Virus record (IMG/VR): IMGVR_UViG_3300028800_000120
Span: 1 to 52,698 of that record
DNA from: a virus
Strand: one strand, 5' to 3'
Length of the DNA: 52,698 bases
Part shown: positions 33,374-41,113 of the stretch, one piece after another
Layout: every line of letters begins with the position of its first letter
Numbering within the stretch: the first letter of the stretch is position 1
Position numbers and translations under genes: made by a program
The notes under the pieces: model-generated
Databases searched by the model: none
The model's input: the letters and a program-made list of their open reading frames with translations, nothing else
Told to the model about the DNA's origin: nothing

Positions 33374-34801
33374 ATGAGCAGTCCAGGAAATCTTCTCCCG
33401 GTAAATTTCGGTCCCGAAGGCCCGCAGCCGACCAGTCCGGCGGCGCTCCAGCAGCAGCTTCTGGCCGGCGTGTCGGCAGAGCAGCCCGGCTACACCGCGG
33501 CTTTGCCGGGCATTCTGATCGAGGACATCTCTTCGACATGCGTCGGCGCGCTGGTGCTGGTGGATGCCTACCGGGTGGAGTTGCTGAACTCGCTCGCCCC
33601 ATTGACGGCAAACCAATTCACCCTGATCCAGCTAGGCAATATCTATGGCGTGACGCAGGTCGGCGCCAGCTTCACATCCGTCTATGTCGTTTTCACCGGG
33701 ACCGTTGGGTTCAACATCGGCGAAGGCTTCTTGGTCGGTGACGGCACCTACCAGTATTCGGTCCAGGATCCGGTGGTGATCCCCGCCAGCGGCACGACTG
33801 GCCCGGTTTTCTGCCTCGCGACAACGCCGGGAATTTGGGCGGTGCCCGTCAATACCGTCACTCAGCTGGCGACGACTCCGCCGAGCACCATAACGCTGAG
33901 CGTGACAAATCCCGCTACCGGCGTGCCGGGCACCGGGTCCGAGACCGTCGAAAGCTTCCAGGCTGGCGTGATGCAGGCGGGCCTTGCCGCCTCGCAGGGC
34001 ATGACGACATATCTGAAAACCCAGCTGCGCAATGTTCCTGGCGTGCAGAGCCGCTTGGTCTCCGCGCGCCAAAACAGCGGCTGGGAAATCCTAGTCGGTG
34101 GCGGCGATCCTTATGCCGTGGCGAATGCGATCTTCGAAAGCCTTTTCAACATCAACGATCTGGTGCCGTCGACCATCCTGGTGACAGGCATAACGCAGGC
34201 CGTCCTTGGCGTCGTAACGACGGCAATAAATCACGGCCTGACCAACGGCCAGAGCAACGTCTTCATCACCGGCGTTGTCGGAATGACCAGCGCAAACGGT
34301 GGCCCCTATACCGTGCAGGTGATCAGCCCGAACTCCTTCACCTTTGGCGTCAACACTTCAGGCTTTGGCGCCTATGTGAGTGGCGGATCGATCACGCCGA
34401 ACGCGCGCAATGTGTCGATCTCGATCCACGATTATCCGGACACCTATGTGATCCCGATTGTCGTTCCGCTGCAACAGACCGTGACGATGACGGTAACCTG
34501 GAACACGAATTCTCCGAATTATGTGAACCCGGCTTCGATCTCGCAGTATGCCGCGCCCGCTCTGGTCAACTATGTCAACAGCATCGCCCCCGGCCAGCCG
34601 ATGAACGTGTTCGTGATGAACACGATATTCCAGGAAGCGGTTGCGCCTGTGCTGGATTCAAGCCTGCTGGACCGGCTGGTGTTCAGCGTCGCGGCCAGTG
34701 GCGTGACGATCAATCCCTCCGCCGGGACCGGCCTCTTGGTCGGTGATCCGGAATCTTATTTCTTCGCCACTGCGGCCGGCATTGTGATCAACCAGGGATG
34801 A
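33374..34801 (+). CDS. baseplate J-like protein with inserted module (475 aa)
   Basis: Central wedge subunit of the baseplate. Typical J features: N-terminal LPGILIEDISSTCVGALVLV, GNIYGVTQVGASFTSVYVVF, an acid turn before the domain TVESFQAGVMQAGLAASQGM, and VPGVQSRLVSARQNSGWEIL. Residues 272-344 are a beta-rich insert (NHGLTNGQSNVFITGVVGMT) related in style to those in the sheath and plug proteins. The C-terminal half returns to the J fold. Near the gp25-like gene as usual. Confidence 0.8.
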   Translation: MSSPGNLLPVNFGPEGPQPTSPAALQQQLLAGVSAEQPGYTAALPGILIEDISSTCVGALVLVDAYRVELLNSLAPLTANQFTLIQLGNIYGVTQVGASFTSVYVVFTGTVGFNIGEGFLVGDGTYQYSVQDPVVIPASGTTGPVFCLATTPGIWAVPVNTVTQLATTPPSTITLSVTNPATGVPGTGSETVESFQAGVMQAGLAASQGMTTYLKTQLRNVPGVQSRLVSARQNSGWEILVGGGDPYAVANAIFESLFNINDLVPSTILVTGITQAVLGVVTTAINHGLTNGQSNVFITGVVGMTSANGGPYTVQVISPNSFTFGVNTSGFGAYVSGGSITPNARNVSISIHDYPDTYVIPIVVPLQQTVTMTVTWNTNSPNYVNPASISQYAAPALVNYVNSIAPGQPMNVFVMNTIFQEAVAPVLDSSLLDRLVFSVAASGVTINPSAGTGLLVGDPESYFFATAAGIVINQG

Positions 34802-35529
34802 GCACCTTTCCTCCGACCGGCCCAACGACAGTCCTGAAGACGATAATCGCGTATCTGTACGAGCAGTATTTCGATGATCAGAACCTTCAGGCATTTGTCG
34901 ACAGCTACAACGCCATCGCCCAGCAATATGTGACCTGGGATGCCTATGTCGAACTTCCGGTTTACACTGGCCTTTCCGGTCCTCTTCTGGATTGGGTGGG
35001 GACCGGTCTTTACGGCTATTCGCGACCGACCATTCCGAGCGGCTTCTACAATCTGCGCGGGCCGATCAACACCTATGGCCCGAACCAGATGCCGATCAAC
35101 GCGATCAAGCGCGTCAACATCGGGAACAATTACTTCACGACCACCGATGATGTGTACCAGCGCTGCCTGACGTGGCACTTCTACAAGGGTGACGGAAAGT
35201 ATTTCACAATCCCTTGGTTGAAGCGGCGCGTCATGCGCTTCCTGACAGGAACGAATGGGACCGCGCCTATCATTTCGCAGACCTATGCAATTAGCGTCTC
35301 GATCGCGACCCCGAATGTCTTCATCAACATTTTGAGCGGGCGGCGCCAGATAACCGGCGGCGCCTTCCCGAATGCCTTTGCGCCGAACACAAAACGTCCG
35401 AATGAACTGGACTCGGTGCTGAACCCGAACCACCAGAGCTTCCCGCTTGCGGCTACCTTCAAGGCGGCACTGGAAGGTGGAGTTTTGGAATTTCCTTTCC
35501 AGTACAACCCAGTGGTCAACATCAAATAG
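34798..35529 (+). CDS. baseplate/tail tip protein, DUF2612 or gpI-like (243 aa)
   Basis: Begins MSTFPPTGPTTVLKTIIAYL; FDDQNLQAFVDSYNAIAQQY, GPLLDWVGTGLYGY and TWHFYKGDGKYFTIPWLKRR follow the pattern of the protein next to J that joins baseplate to fibre. ATGA overlap with the J-like gene. Specific family is inferred from gene order. Confidence 0.68.
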   Translation: MSTFPPTGPTTVLKTIIAYLYEQYFDDQNLQAFVDSYNAIAQQYVTWDAYVELPVYTGLSGPLLDWVGTGLYGYSRPTIPSGFYNLRGPINTYGPNQMPINAIKRVNIGNNYFTTTDDVYQRCLTWHFYKGDGKYFTIPWLKRRVMRFLTGTNGTAPIISQTYAISVSIATPNVFINILSGRRQITGGAFPNAFAPNTKRPNELDSVLNPNHQSFPLAATFKAALEGGVLEFPFQYNPVVNIK

Positions 35530-35541
35530 CCAGGAGATAAA

Positions 35542-36630
35542 ATGGCCCTGCTTTTCCTCTTCGCGAACAATGCGGCTTCGACGCTGGCGGCGAACATCAC
35601 CAACACGGCGACCAGCTGCCAGCTGGCGACCGGTACGGGCACGCTGTTTCCAAACCCGGTTTCCGGATCTCAGCAGTTCGCGCTGACCTTCACCGATGCG
35701 GCGACCGGCCTGATCAACGAGATTGTCTATGTGACGGCGCGAACCGGCGATGTCCTGACCATCGTGCGCGCGCAGGAAGGCACCGCGGCGGTTTCGTGGC
35801 TGGCGGGCGACAACGCCGACAACCTGATCACCGCCGGAAGCCTAGCGGCGTTCACCCAGCCTCCAACCGGTCGCACGAAGCTGACCGCAAACACGAATTT
35901 TTATGTATTGGCGACGGGCAATGACGCGAACAGCGGCCTGGCCAATACCACCAGCGGCGCGTGGCTGACCATTCAGCATGGCATTAGCACCCTGCTTACC
36001 GGTTACGATGTCGGCGGCTTTCAGGCGACAATCAATGTCGGAGCTGGCACCTTCGCCGGCTACAATGTCTATGGGCAGTTGGCGGGCCAGGCTGGTCTGC
36101 CTCTGATTGTTTCCGGCGCTGGCTCCGGAAGTACGACCATCAACAGCACAATAACGGTCGCCTATAGCGCATATCATTTGGCGCAGAATGCGACGATTGG
36201 GTCCGCCTCTAGCAGCGCAGTGGTGGCAACAGAGCTTGGCCGCGTGACAACCGGCGCCAGCCTAATTCTTTCCGGCGCGGCTGGCGGCGGCTCAATTTTG
36301 CAGTCCCAGCTATGCGGCCTGATCCAGATCGGATCAAACCTGACGATTTCCGGAGGCGCCCCATATGCAGTCAATGCACAGACAAACGGGGTGATCTTCT
36401 CCAATGCCGTTACTGTAACCCTCACCGGCACACCGGCATTTTCAAGTGCCTTTGCTAATGCACAGAACAACGGCACGCTTATTGTCGGAAGTCTTAGCTT
36501 CTCTGGCTCCGCAACCGGTGTTCGCTATTTGGCAAACGAGAATGGTGTCATCAATACAAACGGTGGCGGCGCGAACTTTTTCCCTGGAAACTCTGCCGGT
36601 TCGGTTTCGAACGGCGGCGTGTACGTTTAG
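35542..36630 (+). CDS. tail fibre / receptor-binding protein (362 aa)
   Basis: The N-terminal ~110 residues (ALTFTDAATGLINEIVYVTA, IVRAQEGTAAVSWLAGDNAD) are a fibre-attachment type domain. Residues ~125-340 have repeated short Gly/Ser/Thr beta strands (VLATGNDANSGL, GGFQATINVGAGTFAGYN), as in a right-handed beta-helix fibre. The C-terminus ends in NGGGANFFPGNSAGSVSNGG. Good ribosome site CAGGAG. Likely recognises the host surface. Confidence 0.78.
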   Translation: MALLFLFANNAASTLAANITNTATSCQLATGTGTLFPNPVSGSQQFALTFTDAATGLINEIVYVTARTGDVLTIVRAQEGTAAVSWLAGDNADNLITAGSLAAFTQPPTGRTKLTANTNFYVLATGNDANSGLANTTSGAWLTIQHGISTLLTGYDVGGFQATINVGAGTFAGYNVYGQLAGQAGLPLIVSGAGSGSTTINSTITVAYSAYHLAQNATIGSASSSAVVATELGRVTTGASLILSGAAGGGSILQSQLCGLIQIGSNLTISGGAPYAVNAQTNGVIFSNAVTVTLTGTPAFSSAFANAQNNGTLIVGSLSFSGSATGVRYLANENGVINTNGGGANFFPGNSAGSVSNGGVYV

Positions 36631-36639
36631 GAGATCGAA

Positions 36640-37170
36640 ATGGCAGACCTTGCTTGGGGCGCGCGCGTCTCTCCGGAATTCCTCACAACGCTTGTGGCCG
36701 CGTGCGGCCGCCTGAAAATCGCAGATCCATCCTGGCTGATGGCCTGCATGGCTTTCGAGACGGGCGAGACTTTCAGCCCTTCCGTGCTCAACAAGGAAGG
36801 CAGCGGCGCGGTTGGCCTGATCCAGTTCATGCCCCAGACTGCGGCCCAGCTGGGAACGTCAACGGAAATCCTGGCGAGCCTGACGGCGGAGCAGCAGCTG
36901 CAGTTTGTGGAAGGATATTTCACGACCTGGCGCGGCCATCTCCATAACCTTGGCGATGTCTATGGCGCCATCATATGGCCCGGCATGATCGGCCAGCAGG
37001 ACGATTTTGTCGTGTTCAGCAAGGATGATGAACAGCATCCGAAGCGCTATGTCGAAAATGCCGGCCTAGACTTCAACCACGACGGCGAGATCACCCGCGG
37101 CGAGATCGTGGCGCGCGTGCAGCAAGAATTGACGCGCGGGCTGCTGGCGGAAAACGTCGCCACCATTTAA
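36640..37170 (+). CDS. endolysin, lytic transglycosylase with C-terminal EF-hand-like loop (176 aa)
   Basis: Cuts peptidoglycan at lysis. WLMACMAFETGETFSP contains the catalytic E40; GAVGLIQFMPQTAAQLG is the second SLT signature. No signal peptide, so release depends on the holin. Residues 144-155 read D-F-N-H-D-G-E-I-T-R-G-E, a full EF-hand/dockerin-type calcium loop. AGGAG lies 8 bases before ATG. First gene after the fibre. Confidence 0.85.
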   Translation: MADLAWGARVSPEFLTTLVAACGRLKIADPSWLMACMAFETGETFSPSVLNKEGSGAVGLIQFMPQTAAQLGTSTEILASLTAEQQLQFVEGYFTTWRGHLHNLGDVYGAIIWPGMIGQQDDFVVFSKDDEQHPKRYVENAGLDFNHDGEITRGEIVARVQQELTRGLLAENVATI

Positions 37171-37190
37171 CGCTTGTTCCAAGACTGATT

Positions 37191-37282
37191 CGCCTCAGTC
37201 GCGGGTCGCCTGTCACCGTTTCGGTCTTCGTGGGGACATGCTCGGAAACGGTTACGGTGGCAGGCGGCCTTCGCCTGAGGCG
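37191..37282 (+). ncRNA. long hairpin element between endolysin and next gene
   Basis: Positions 37191-37219 pair with 37254-37282: 29 positions with 24 Watson-Crick pairs, 3 G-U and 2 mismatches, around a 34-base loop. An alternative pairing ACCGTTTC (37215-37222) with GAAACGGT (37245-37252) inside the loop competes with the top of the stem. No T run follows, so it is not a simple terminator. It lies in the 147-base gap upstream of the 121-aa gene. Confidence 0.6.
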
Positions 37283-37317
37283 CATTCTGCATCTCGGGAA
37301 ACCCACGGAGAAAACCT

Positions 37318-37683
37318 ATGTCATCAGCTGCACAACAGCCGACGCTTTTGCAGACCATCGAAACCGACCTGAAGGCCGGCGTCTCCTTCCTGGAGGAAGA
37401 GGCCCTGGAAGCCGGTCTCGGCATCTGGAACATCCTCAAGGGCGCGTTCATCGCGCTGGAGCCTGCCGAAGCGCAGATCCTCACCACCGTGCTCGGCCAG
37501 GCGATTGCCGATGCCGGCGCTGGCAAGAGCATCGAGCAGATCGAATCCAGGGCGCTCAACACTGCCAAGGGTGATGAAGCCGCGGTGCTGACCAAGGCCG
37601 GCAGCGGCGTGATCCAGACCGTCATCGCCGGCATCCGGGCCAACACCCCGCCTGCCTCTGGCGGCACGCAGGTAGCGAGTTAA
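37318..37683 (+). CDS. small lysis-region protein (121 aa)
   Basis: ATG at 37318 with GGAG 7 bases upstream. Begins MSSAAQQPTLLQTIETDLKA; a helical protein with IWNILKGAFIALEPAEAQIL and SIEQIESRALNTAKGDEAAV, like small soluble phage proteins found beside holins. No clear membrane span. Function unknown. Confidence 0.72.
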   Translation: MSSAAQQPTLLQTIETDLKAGVSFLEEEALEAGLGIWNILKGAFIALEPAEAQILTTVLGQAIADAGAGKSIEQIESRALNTAKGDEAAVLTKAGSGVIQTVIAGIRANTPPASGGTQVAS

Positions 37684-37706
37684 CAACCGAAGGGGCGGGG
37701 ACCGTC

Positions 37707-38090
37707 ATGAGAAAGCTTGTGCTGGTCTCCGCCCTATGCCTTTCCGGGTGCGCGACACCTTACGATCCGACGCCCGACATCCATGACGTCAGTGATCAGA
37801 AGCAGGTGGCGGCCGATAAGTCAGTCTGCATTCTCTTCGCATCCAGCTATCACCGCCCGTTCGACACGCAAGGTATTGTCGTCGCTGGCGCCGAAGGCAC
37901 CACCAGCAATCTCGGCCTTGGCGCCGGCAGCTGGTTGGCGCCGTTCCTGGGCGGCCTCGGCGGAATCCTGACAAGCACGCTCCAGTATCTCGGCGTGGTC
38001 GATGTCGACACCGCGCGCGCCTACCAGCAGTGTTTGCGCCAGCGTTTCGACCGCGATCACAGCGCGATTCTTGTTGAGCCGCCGTTATAA
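37707..38090 (+). CDS. lipoprotein (127 aa)
   Basis: Signal peptide MRKLVLVSALCLSGC with a lipobox LSGC; cleavage expected before C15. The mature protein has a Gly-rich hydrophobic stretch (LGLGAGSWLAPFLGGLGGIL) and ends RFDRDHSAILVEPPL. As an outer-membrane lipoprotein in a lysis cassette it could be an o-spanin-like component, although it is longer than typical Rz1 proteins. GGGGCGGGG lies upstream of ATG. Confidence 0.74.
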   Translation: MRKLVLVSALCLSGCATPYDPTPDIHDVSDQKQVAADKSVCILFASSYHRPFDTQGIVVAGAEGTTSNLGLGAGSWLAPFLGGLGGILTSTLQYLGVVDVDTARAYQQCLRQRFDRDHSAILVEPPL

Positions 38091-38118
38091 AAAAGCGGCC
38101 CGGATTTCTCCGAGCCGC
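38089..38118 (-). terminator. intrinsic terminator facing left
   Basis: Read on the minus strand it is GCGGC-T-CGGA, loop GAAA, TCCG-G-GCCGC, then TTTTTT: a 10-bp stem with one U-G pair, a GNRA tetraloop and a U6 tail. On the plus strand the same hairpin has a C-A mismatch and no T run. It therefore serves leftward transcripts, which would be antisense to the lysis genes. Confidence 0.75.
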
Positions 38119-38216
38119 CTGAGCCATACCACACAACGACATACCCCGGCGCACCTTACCAAAGCAGACCTCGGCATACCGCAGTGAAAAGACCATATCA
38201 GAAAAAGGAGCTCTCA

Positions 38217-38516
38217 ATGAAATATTCTGTTTTCGCCGACGGCCAGTCCGCAACCGTCGAACTGAACTTTGACGGCAATGGCAACTTTACCGGCGCGATC
38301 CACACCGCCGACGGCCAGCACAATGGCAATCTGTCCGGCACCGGCAATCCGCAGGGTGCGCTATCCGGCAAGGCGCAGATGGACGGCCACAGCGGCACAT
38401 TCCAGGCCAGCATCAGCGGCAAGAGCGTCAGCGGGTCGGTGACCGTGAGCGTCTTCTTCTTCAGCAAGACCGTGAGCTTTACCGGCTCTGAAATCGATAC
38501 GCCCGCCGCCGCCTAA
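38217..38516 (+). CDS. small beta-rich protein (99 aa)
   Basis: ATG at 38217 follows AAAAAGGAG by 5 bases; an upstream start at 38184 lacks one. Repeating Gly/Asn/Asp turns (VELNFDGNGNFTGAIHTADG, LSGTGNPQGALSGKAQMDGH, SISGKSVSGSVTVSVFFF) suggest a small beta-barrel or beta-sandwich. No signal peptide. No family recognised. Confidence 0.7.
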   Translation: MKYSVFADGQSATVELNFDGNGNFTGAIHTADGQHNGNLSGTGNPQGALSGKAQMDGHSGTFQASISGKSVSGSVTVSVFFFSKTVSFTGSEIDTPAAA

Positions 38517-38543
38517 CACCATGCACCCGGGGGAATTTTGAAC

Positions 38544-39002
38544 ATGCCTGATCCTGCAAGCGGGAGCGCGGCGGGGGCCGCGGCCTTGACTGTGACCAGC
38601 GGCTCTCTTTTCGGCTTGGGCGCGCTCATGCCCCCGGGCGCATCTTTCAACGAATTTATCTGGGGCTGCGTCTTTAGCGCGGTCGGCGCAGCCGCTTACC
38701 AGTTCATCTGCGCCCAGGCCGCGCGCCAGCAGGCGGCAGATAAAGGCGTTCCTGTGAATGAGCGCCCAAAAATTGACACCGTGATGCTCGGATATTCCAT
38801 CTTCGGTTCGATGCTCGCGGCGGCCTGCACCACCTATATCGTGCACAAGCTCGGCGGCAGCACCGGATTCGGAGATACGAACTTTGCTCAGTCGTCGGGC
38901 GTTTATATGGTCGGTGGCGCAGCGGGGCCAAAATTGGTGTTCAAGGTGGTAGGCGGTTTTACAGCGTTGATAGGTTCTATCAAGTTTGGAGCCGGCAAAT
39001 GA
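38544..39002 (+). CDS. putative holin, multi-span membrane protein (152 aa)
   Basis: ATG at 38544 follows GGGGGAA. Hydrophobic segments at about residues 12-32 (ALTVTSGSLFGLGALMPPGA), 37-55 (FIWGCVFSAVGAAAYQF) and 80-102 (VMLGYSIFGSMLAAACTTYI), plus a hydrophobic C-terminal region (FKVVGGFTALIGSIKF). Position after the endolysin and before a Rz-like gene suggests it forms the lysis pore. Confidence 0.68.
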   Translation: MPDPASGSAAGAAALTVTSGSLFGLGALMPPGASFNEFIWGCVFSAVGAAAYQFICAQAARQQAADKGVPVNERPKIDTVMLGYSIFGSMLAAACTTYIVHKLGGSTGFGDTNFAQSSGVYMVGGAAGPKLVFKVVGGFTALIGSIKFGAGK

Positions 39003-39364
39003 TCCTTGTCACGCAACATAAGACTTTCGACTGGGTGACGCTGTTGTACGCCCTGAAAAAGGCCGGCCCCTTTGTGGTGGTCTTCGGGATAGGTGGCTGG
39101 ACGAACTCGATCATCAACCACGCCGCCGATCTTCCATACCTGAAGCGCGCGACACACGAGCTACAGCAGGTCCAGAAGGTGGCGGGGCCCGATCCAGTCA
39201 GCACCGTGAAATGCCTGCGCAAGAGCACGCAGGTGGCCAAGGAAACCGCCGGCCAGGCTGTAATCGCCTTGACAAATGAGGCAGTGGCGGCGCCGAGCCT
39301 GGACCGGATCCCAAATTGCCCGCCTCCGCCTGTGGCCAAATCGTCTGATATGGCACTGAAATAA
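38999..39364 (+). CDS. putative Rz-like i-spanin / membrane-anchored lysis protein (121 aa)
   Basis: ATGA overlap with the holin-like gene. One hydrophobic segment at residues ~21-37 (KKAGPFVVVFGIGGWTNSI), then a helical exterior part (LKRATHELQQVQKVAG, STQVAKETAGQAVIALTNEA) and a Pro-rich tail (IPNCPPPPVAKSSD). Size, topology and position fit an inner-membrane spanin; sequence alone does not prove it. Confidence 0.58.
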   Translation: MILVTQHKTFDWVTLLYALKKAGPFVVVFGIGGWTNSIINHAADLPYLKRATHELQQVQKVAGPDPVSTVKCLRKSTQVAKETAGQAVIALTNEAVAAPSLDRIPNCPPPPVAKSSDMALK

Positions 39365-39431
39365 AGTTCCGGTTCGCGCGCTGATTTTCGCCACAATTGC
39401 GTTTCCACACATTGCCGTGCGGGAGCGGGCC

Positions 39432-39500
39432 ATGTGGGGATGTTTTCTGGCTTTGGCGCTGATCGCCTTGCTGTGCTCATTCTGGCCGTGTAGACACTAG
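39432..39500 (+). CDS. 22-aa hydrophobic micropeptide at the end of the lysis cassette
   Basis: Reads MWGCFLALALIALLCSFWPC, then RH. One hydrophobic helix, with GGGAG about 6 bases before the ATG. It resembles small phage toxic or lysis-modulating peptides. It is the last frame before the late terminator. Evidence is ribosome site, hydrophobicity and position. Confidence 0.5.
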   Translation: MWGCFLALALIALLCSFWPCRH

Positions 39501-39532
39501 GCCGTGCTTTAGGCAAGCATCGTTCAACTCCA

Positions 39533-39573
39533 CCCCGCCAGCCCTTCACTGGGCCGGCGGGGTTTTTCTTTTG
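39533..39573 (+). terminator. strong intrinsic terminator of the rightward late block
   Basis: CCCCGCC-A-GCCC (39533-39544), loop TTCACT, GGGC-C-GGCGGGG (39551-39562), then TTTTTCTTTT. Eleven base pairs with one mismatch and a T-rich tail. It lies between the last rightward genes and the convergent leftward genes. Confidence 0.9.
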
Positions 39574-39574
39574 C

Positions 39575-39736
39575 CTATAGGGCCAGGGCGTGCGCCGGCA
39601 GGCGCGAGACAAGCTCCGCCAGCATCCAGAAGAACAGGCCGAGCGCCATCAGATTGATGCTGGACGGATAGCCAATCGCAGCGACCAGCTCCAGCACAAG
39701 ACCGATGATGAGCAGGATAATGACGACGCTGACCAT
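39575..39736 (-). CDS. two-span small membrane protein (53 aa)
   Basis: Reads MVSVVIILLIIGLVLELVAA, then IGYPSSINLMALGLFFWMLA and a short basic-His tail: two hydrophobic spans with a Pro-containing turn. ATG 39736 shares one base with the upstream stop. A longer reading to 39832 covers the DUF3309 gene and is rejected. Role unknown; the pair with DUF3309 looks like an accessory (moron) unit. Confidence 0.7.
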   Translation of the reverse strand: MVSVVIILLIIGLVLELVAAIGYPSSINLMALGLFFWMLAELVSRLPAHALAL

Positions 39737-39891
39737 CAGAGCCTCCCCAGCAAAAGAAGCACGAGGACGATAACCAGCACCAGTGCGAACCCGCCGGATG
39801 GGTAGTAACTCCAGCCGGTGCTGTAGGGCCATGTCGGCGCGGCGCCGAGGATTAAAATGACAAGCAGAACAATGAGAAGTATGCCAAGCAT
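39736..39891 (-). CDS. DUF3309-like membrane protein (51 aa)
   Basis: Reads MLGILLIVLLVILILGAAPT, then WPYSTGWSYYPSGG and a second hydrophobic helix ending LLLLGRL. This is the standard DUF3309 architecture of two helices around a WPYS...YYPSGG turn. The family is common in bacterial chromosomes and unusual in phages. GAGGGAGA precedes the ATG. Function unknown. Confidence 0.88.
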   Translation of the reverse strand: MLGILLIVLLVILILGAAPTWPYSTGWSYYPSGGFALVLVIVLVLLLLGRL

Positions 39892-39943
39892 CGTGAAATC
39901 TCCCTCTTGAGGCAGGGAGAAAACGCGCGGGTTCCAGAAAAGG

Positions 39944-40420
39944 CTAACCGGCGTGGCCCGGCGGAATCCCGTTGGAGCCGACAAAGCCATGCCAGCGGCA
40001 GACCTTACTTTCCGGCGGCGCGCTGGGGTTCAGGGCAATGGATGGCGTCAGAACCAGATCGTCCAGGCCGGTCCCGCTGACAGTCCAGCGCGTCGGCTTG
40101 CCATCGGTGCCACGGCTTCCAGCTTCGTCCGGGATATTACGGCCGGCAAAGCTCACCATGACCATGTGCGTGCCGACTGGGCCATTATTCTTGGCGAAAC
40201 AGAGCGGGCACAGAAAAACGAAGTCATCCGCTTCGGCCAGCGTGTCGACATCCTGGAAGGCATAGCGCGTCGGTGATGGGCTCCAGAAATATCCCTCGCC
40301 ATTCTCATAGCGCCAGACGTACTTGCCTTTGCAGTCGCCTTCCTCGGTCTCAATTTCCGAGCTCGTGATGGCTATGACTTTCTGGAATTGGCCTTCCAGC
40401 TGGCGGAGGGTGTAGGGCAT
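39944..40420 (-). CDS. DUF6527-like zinc-site protein (158 aa)
   Basis: Contains CPLCFAKN in the middle and the C-terminal signature LVLTPSIALNPSAP then CRWHGFVGSNGIPPGH, which match the DUF6527 pattern (two Cys pairs likely binding zinc, TPSI, and C-x-W/S-H). ATG 40420 (MPYTLRQLEGQFQK) is at the conserved start; GTG 40486 with AGGA 9 bases upstream is an alternative adding 22 basic residues. Role unknown. Confidence 0.75.
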   Translation of the reverse strand: MPYTLRQLEGQFQKVIAITSSEIETEEGDCKGKYVWRYENGEGYFWSPSPTRYAFQDVDTLAEADDFVFLCPLCFAKNNGPVGTHMVMVSFAGRNIPDEAGSRGTDGKPTRWTVSGTGLDDLVLTPSIALNPSAPPESKVCRWHGFVGSNGIPPGHAG

Positions 40421-40673
40421 GGGCAACCATACCAAAAAAGGCTTGGGGCGAACACCTCGCGGCGCCCGCCCCTTTGCCTTATTCACCGGGTACGTCCTGA
40501 GTGAATGTTCAGGGGTAACCGAGAAGACTTAACTGACCGTTCTCGCGCAACCGCAGCCTGCGGAGGTCGAGAGGTCTGGCTGTGCCGCCCATGTGGGGCG
40601 GGCTTGGCCGGTAAATTAGGGCATGGCATCCTGTTATAGACGACAAGGAGAATCCCCTGCTTCTTCCCATAGC

Positions 40674-40707
40674 AAAAAGGCAGGCCCACCTTATGGGAAC
40701 CTGCCTT
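40674..40707 (-). terminator. intrinsic terminator of the small gene at 40734-40928
   Basis: On the minus strand: AAGGCAGG, CCCA, loop, TGGG, CCTGCCTT and a TTTTTG tail. Two arms of 8 and 4 bp with a short bulge between. It lies 27 bases past the stop of the upstream leftward gene. The plus strand has a matching A run instead, so the leftward direction is favoured. Confidence 0.7.
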
Positions 40708-40733
40708 AACGCCTTTATACTGTAATGAATCTG

Positions 40734-40928
40734 TTAGCTAGCCGCCGCCTTTTTTTTGGCTTCCACGCGCGCACGCTGGATCTCCCAGGCCGTACGAAAT
40801 ACTACCGGAGTGATCGTCACCGCGCTGTCAGCCGGCATCTTGGGCATACCGTTCTGCTTGCAAAAGCGGAACATATTGCCCTTATTCAACTGCAAACGCC
40901 GGTCGTCCATTAGCTCATTTTCGCGCAT
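40734..40928 (-). CDS. small basic hypothetical protein (64 aa)
   Basis: Begins MRENELMDDRRLQLNKGNMF; later KMPADSAVTITPVVFRTAWE and a Lys/Ala-rich tail. ATG has ACGGGGGA about 8 bases upstream, and a terminator follows. Flanked by AT-richer, gene-poor DNA, so it looks like an independent accessory transcript. No family recognised. Confidence 0.68.
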   Translation of the reverse strand: MRENELMDDRRLQLNKGNMFRFCKQNGMPKMPADSAVTITPVVFRTAWEIQRARVEAKKKAAAS

Positions 40929-41113
40929 GGTGTGGTCCCCCGTAGAGGGTTTCTATTAAGATATAGGCCAGAACTAAACCCCGGCGATGCTATCCCGGTT
41001 AAGAGGTGCTGCGGCAGGTTGTCTCACATGGCGATATCTTGCAACCAAATAATGGATGTTTGGCCCGCCACGGCATGTATGGGGCTAGCGCGCAATAAAA
41101 TTTCGTGTTTGGG

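Noticed and set aside
37191-37282. Hairpin as a rho-independent terminator for the endolysin
   Set aside because: No T run follows either arm, and the loop and stem are far longer than intrinsic terminators.
40483-40689. 68-codon leftward frame
   Set aside because: Begins inside the intrinsic terminator at 40674-40707, has no ribosome site and basic low-complexity sequence.
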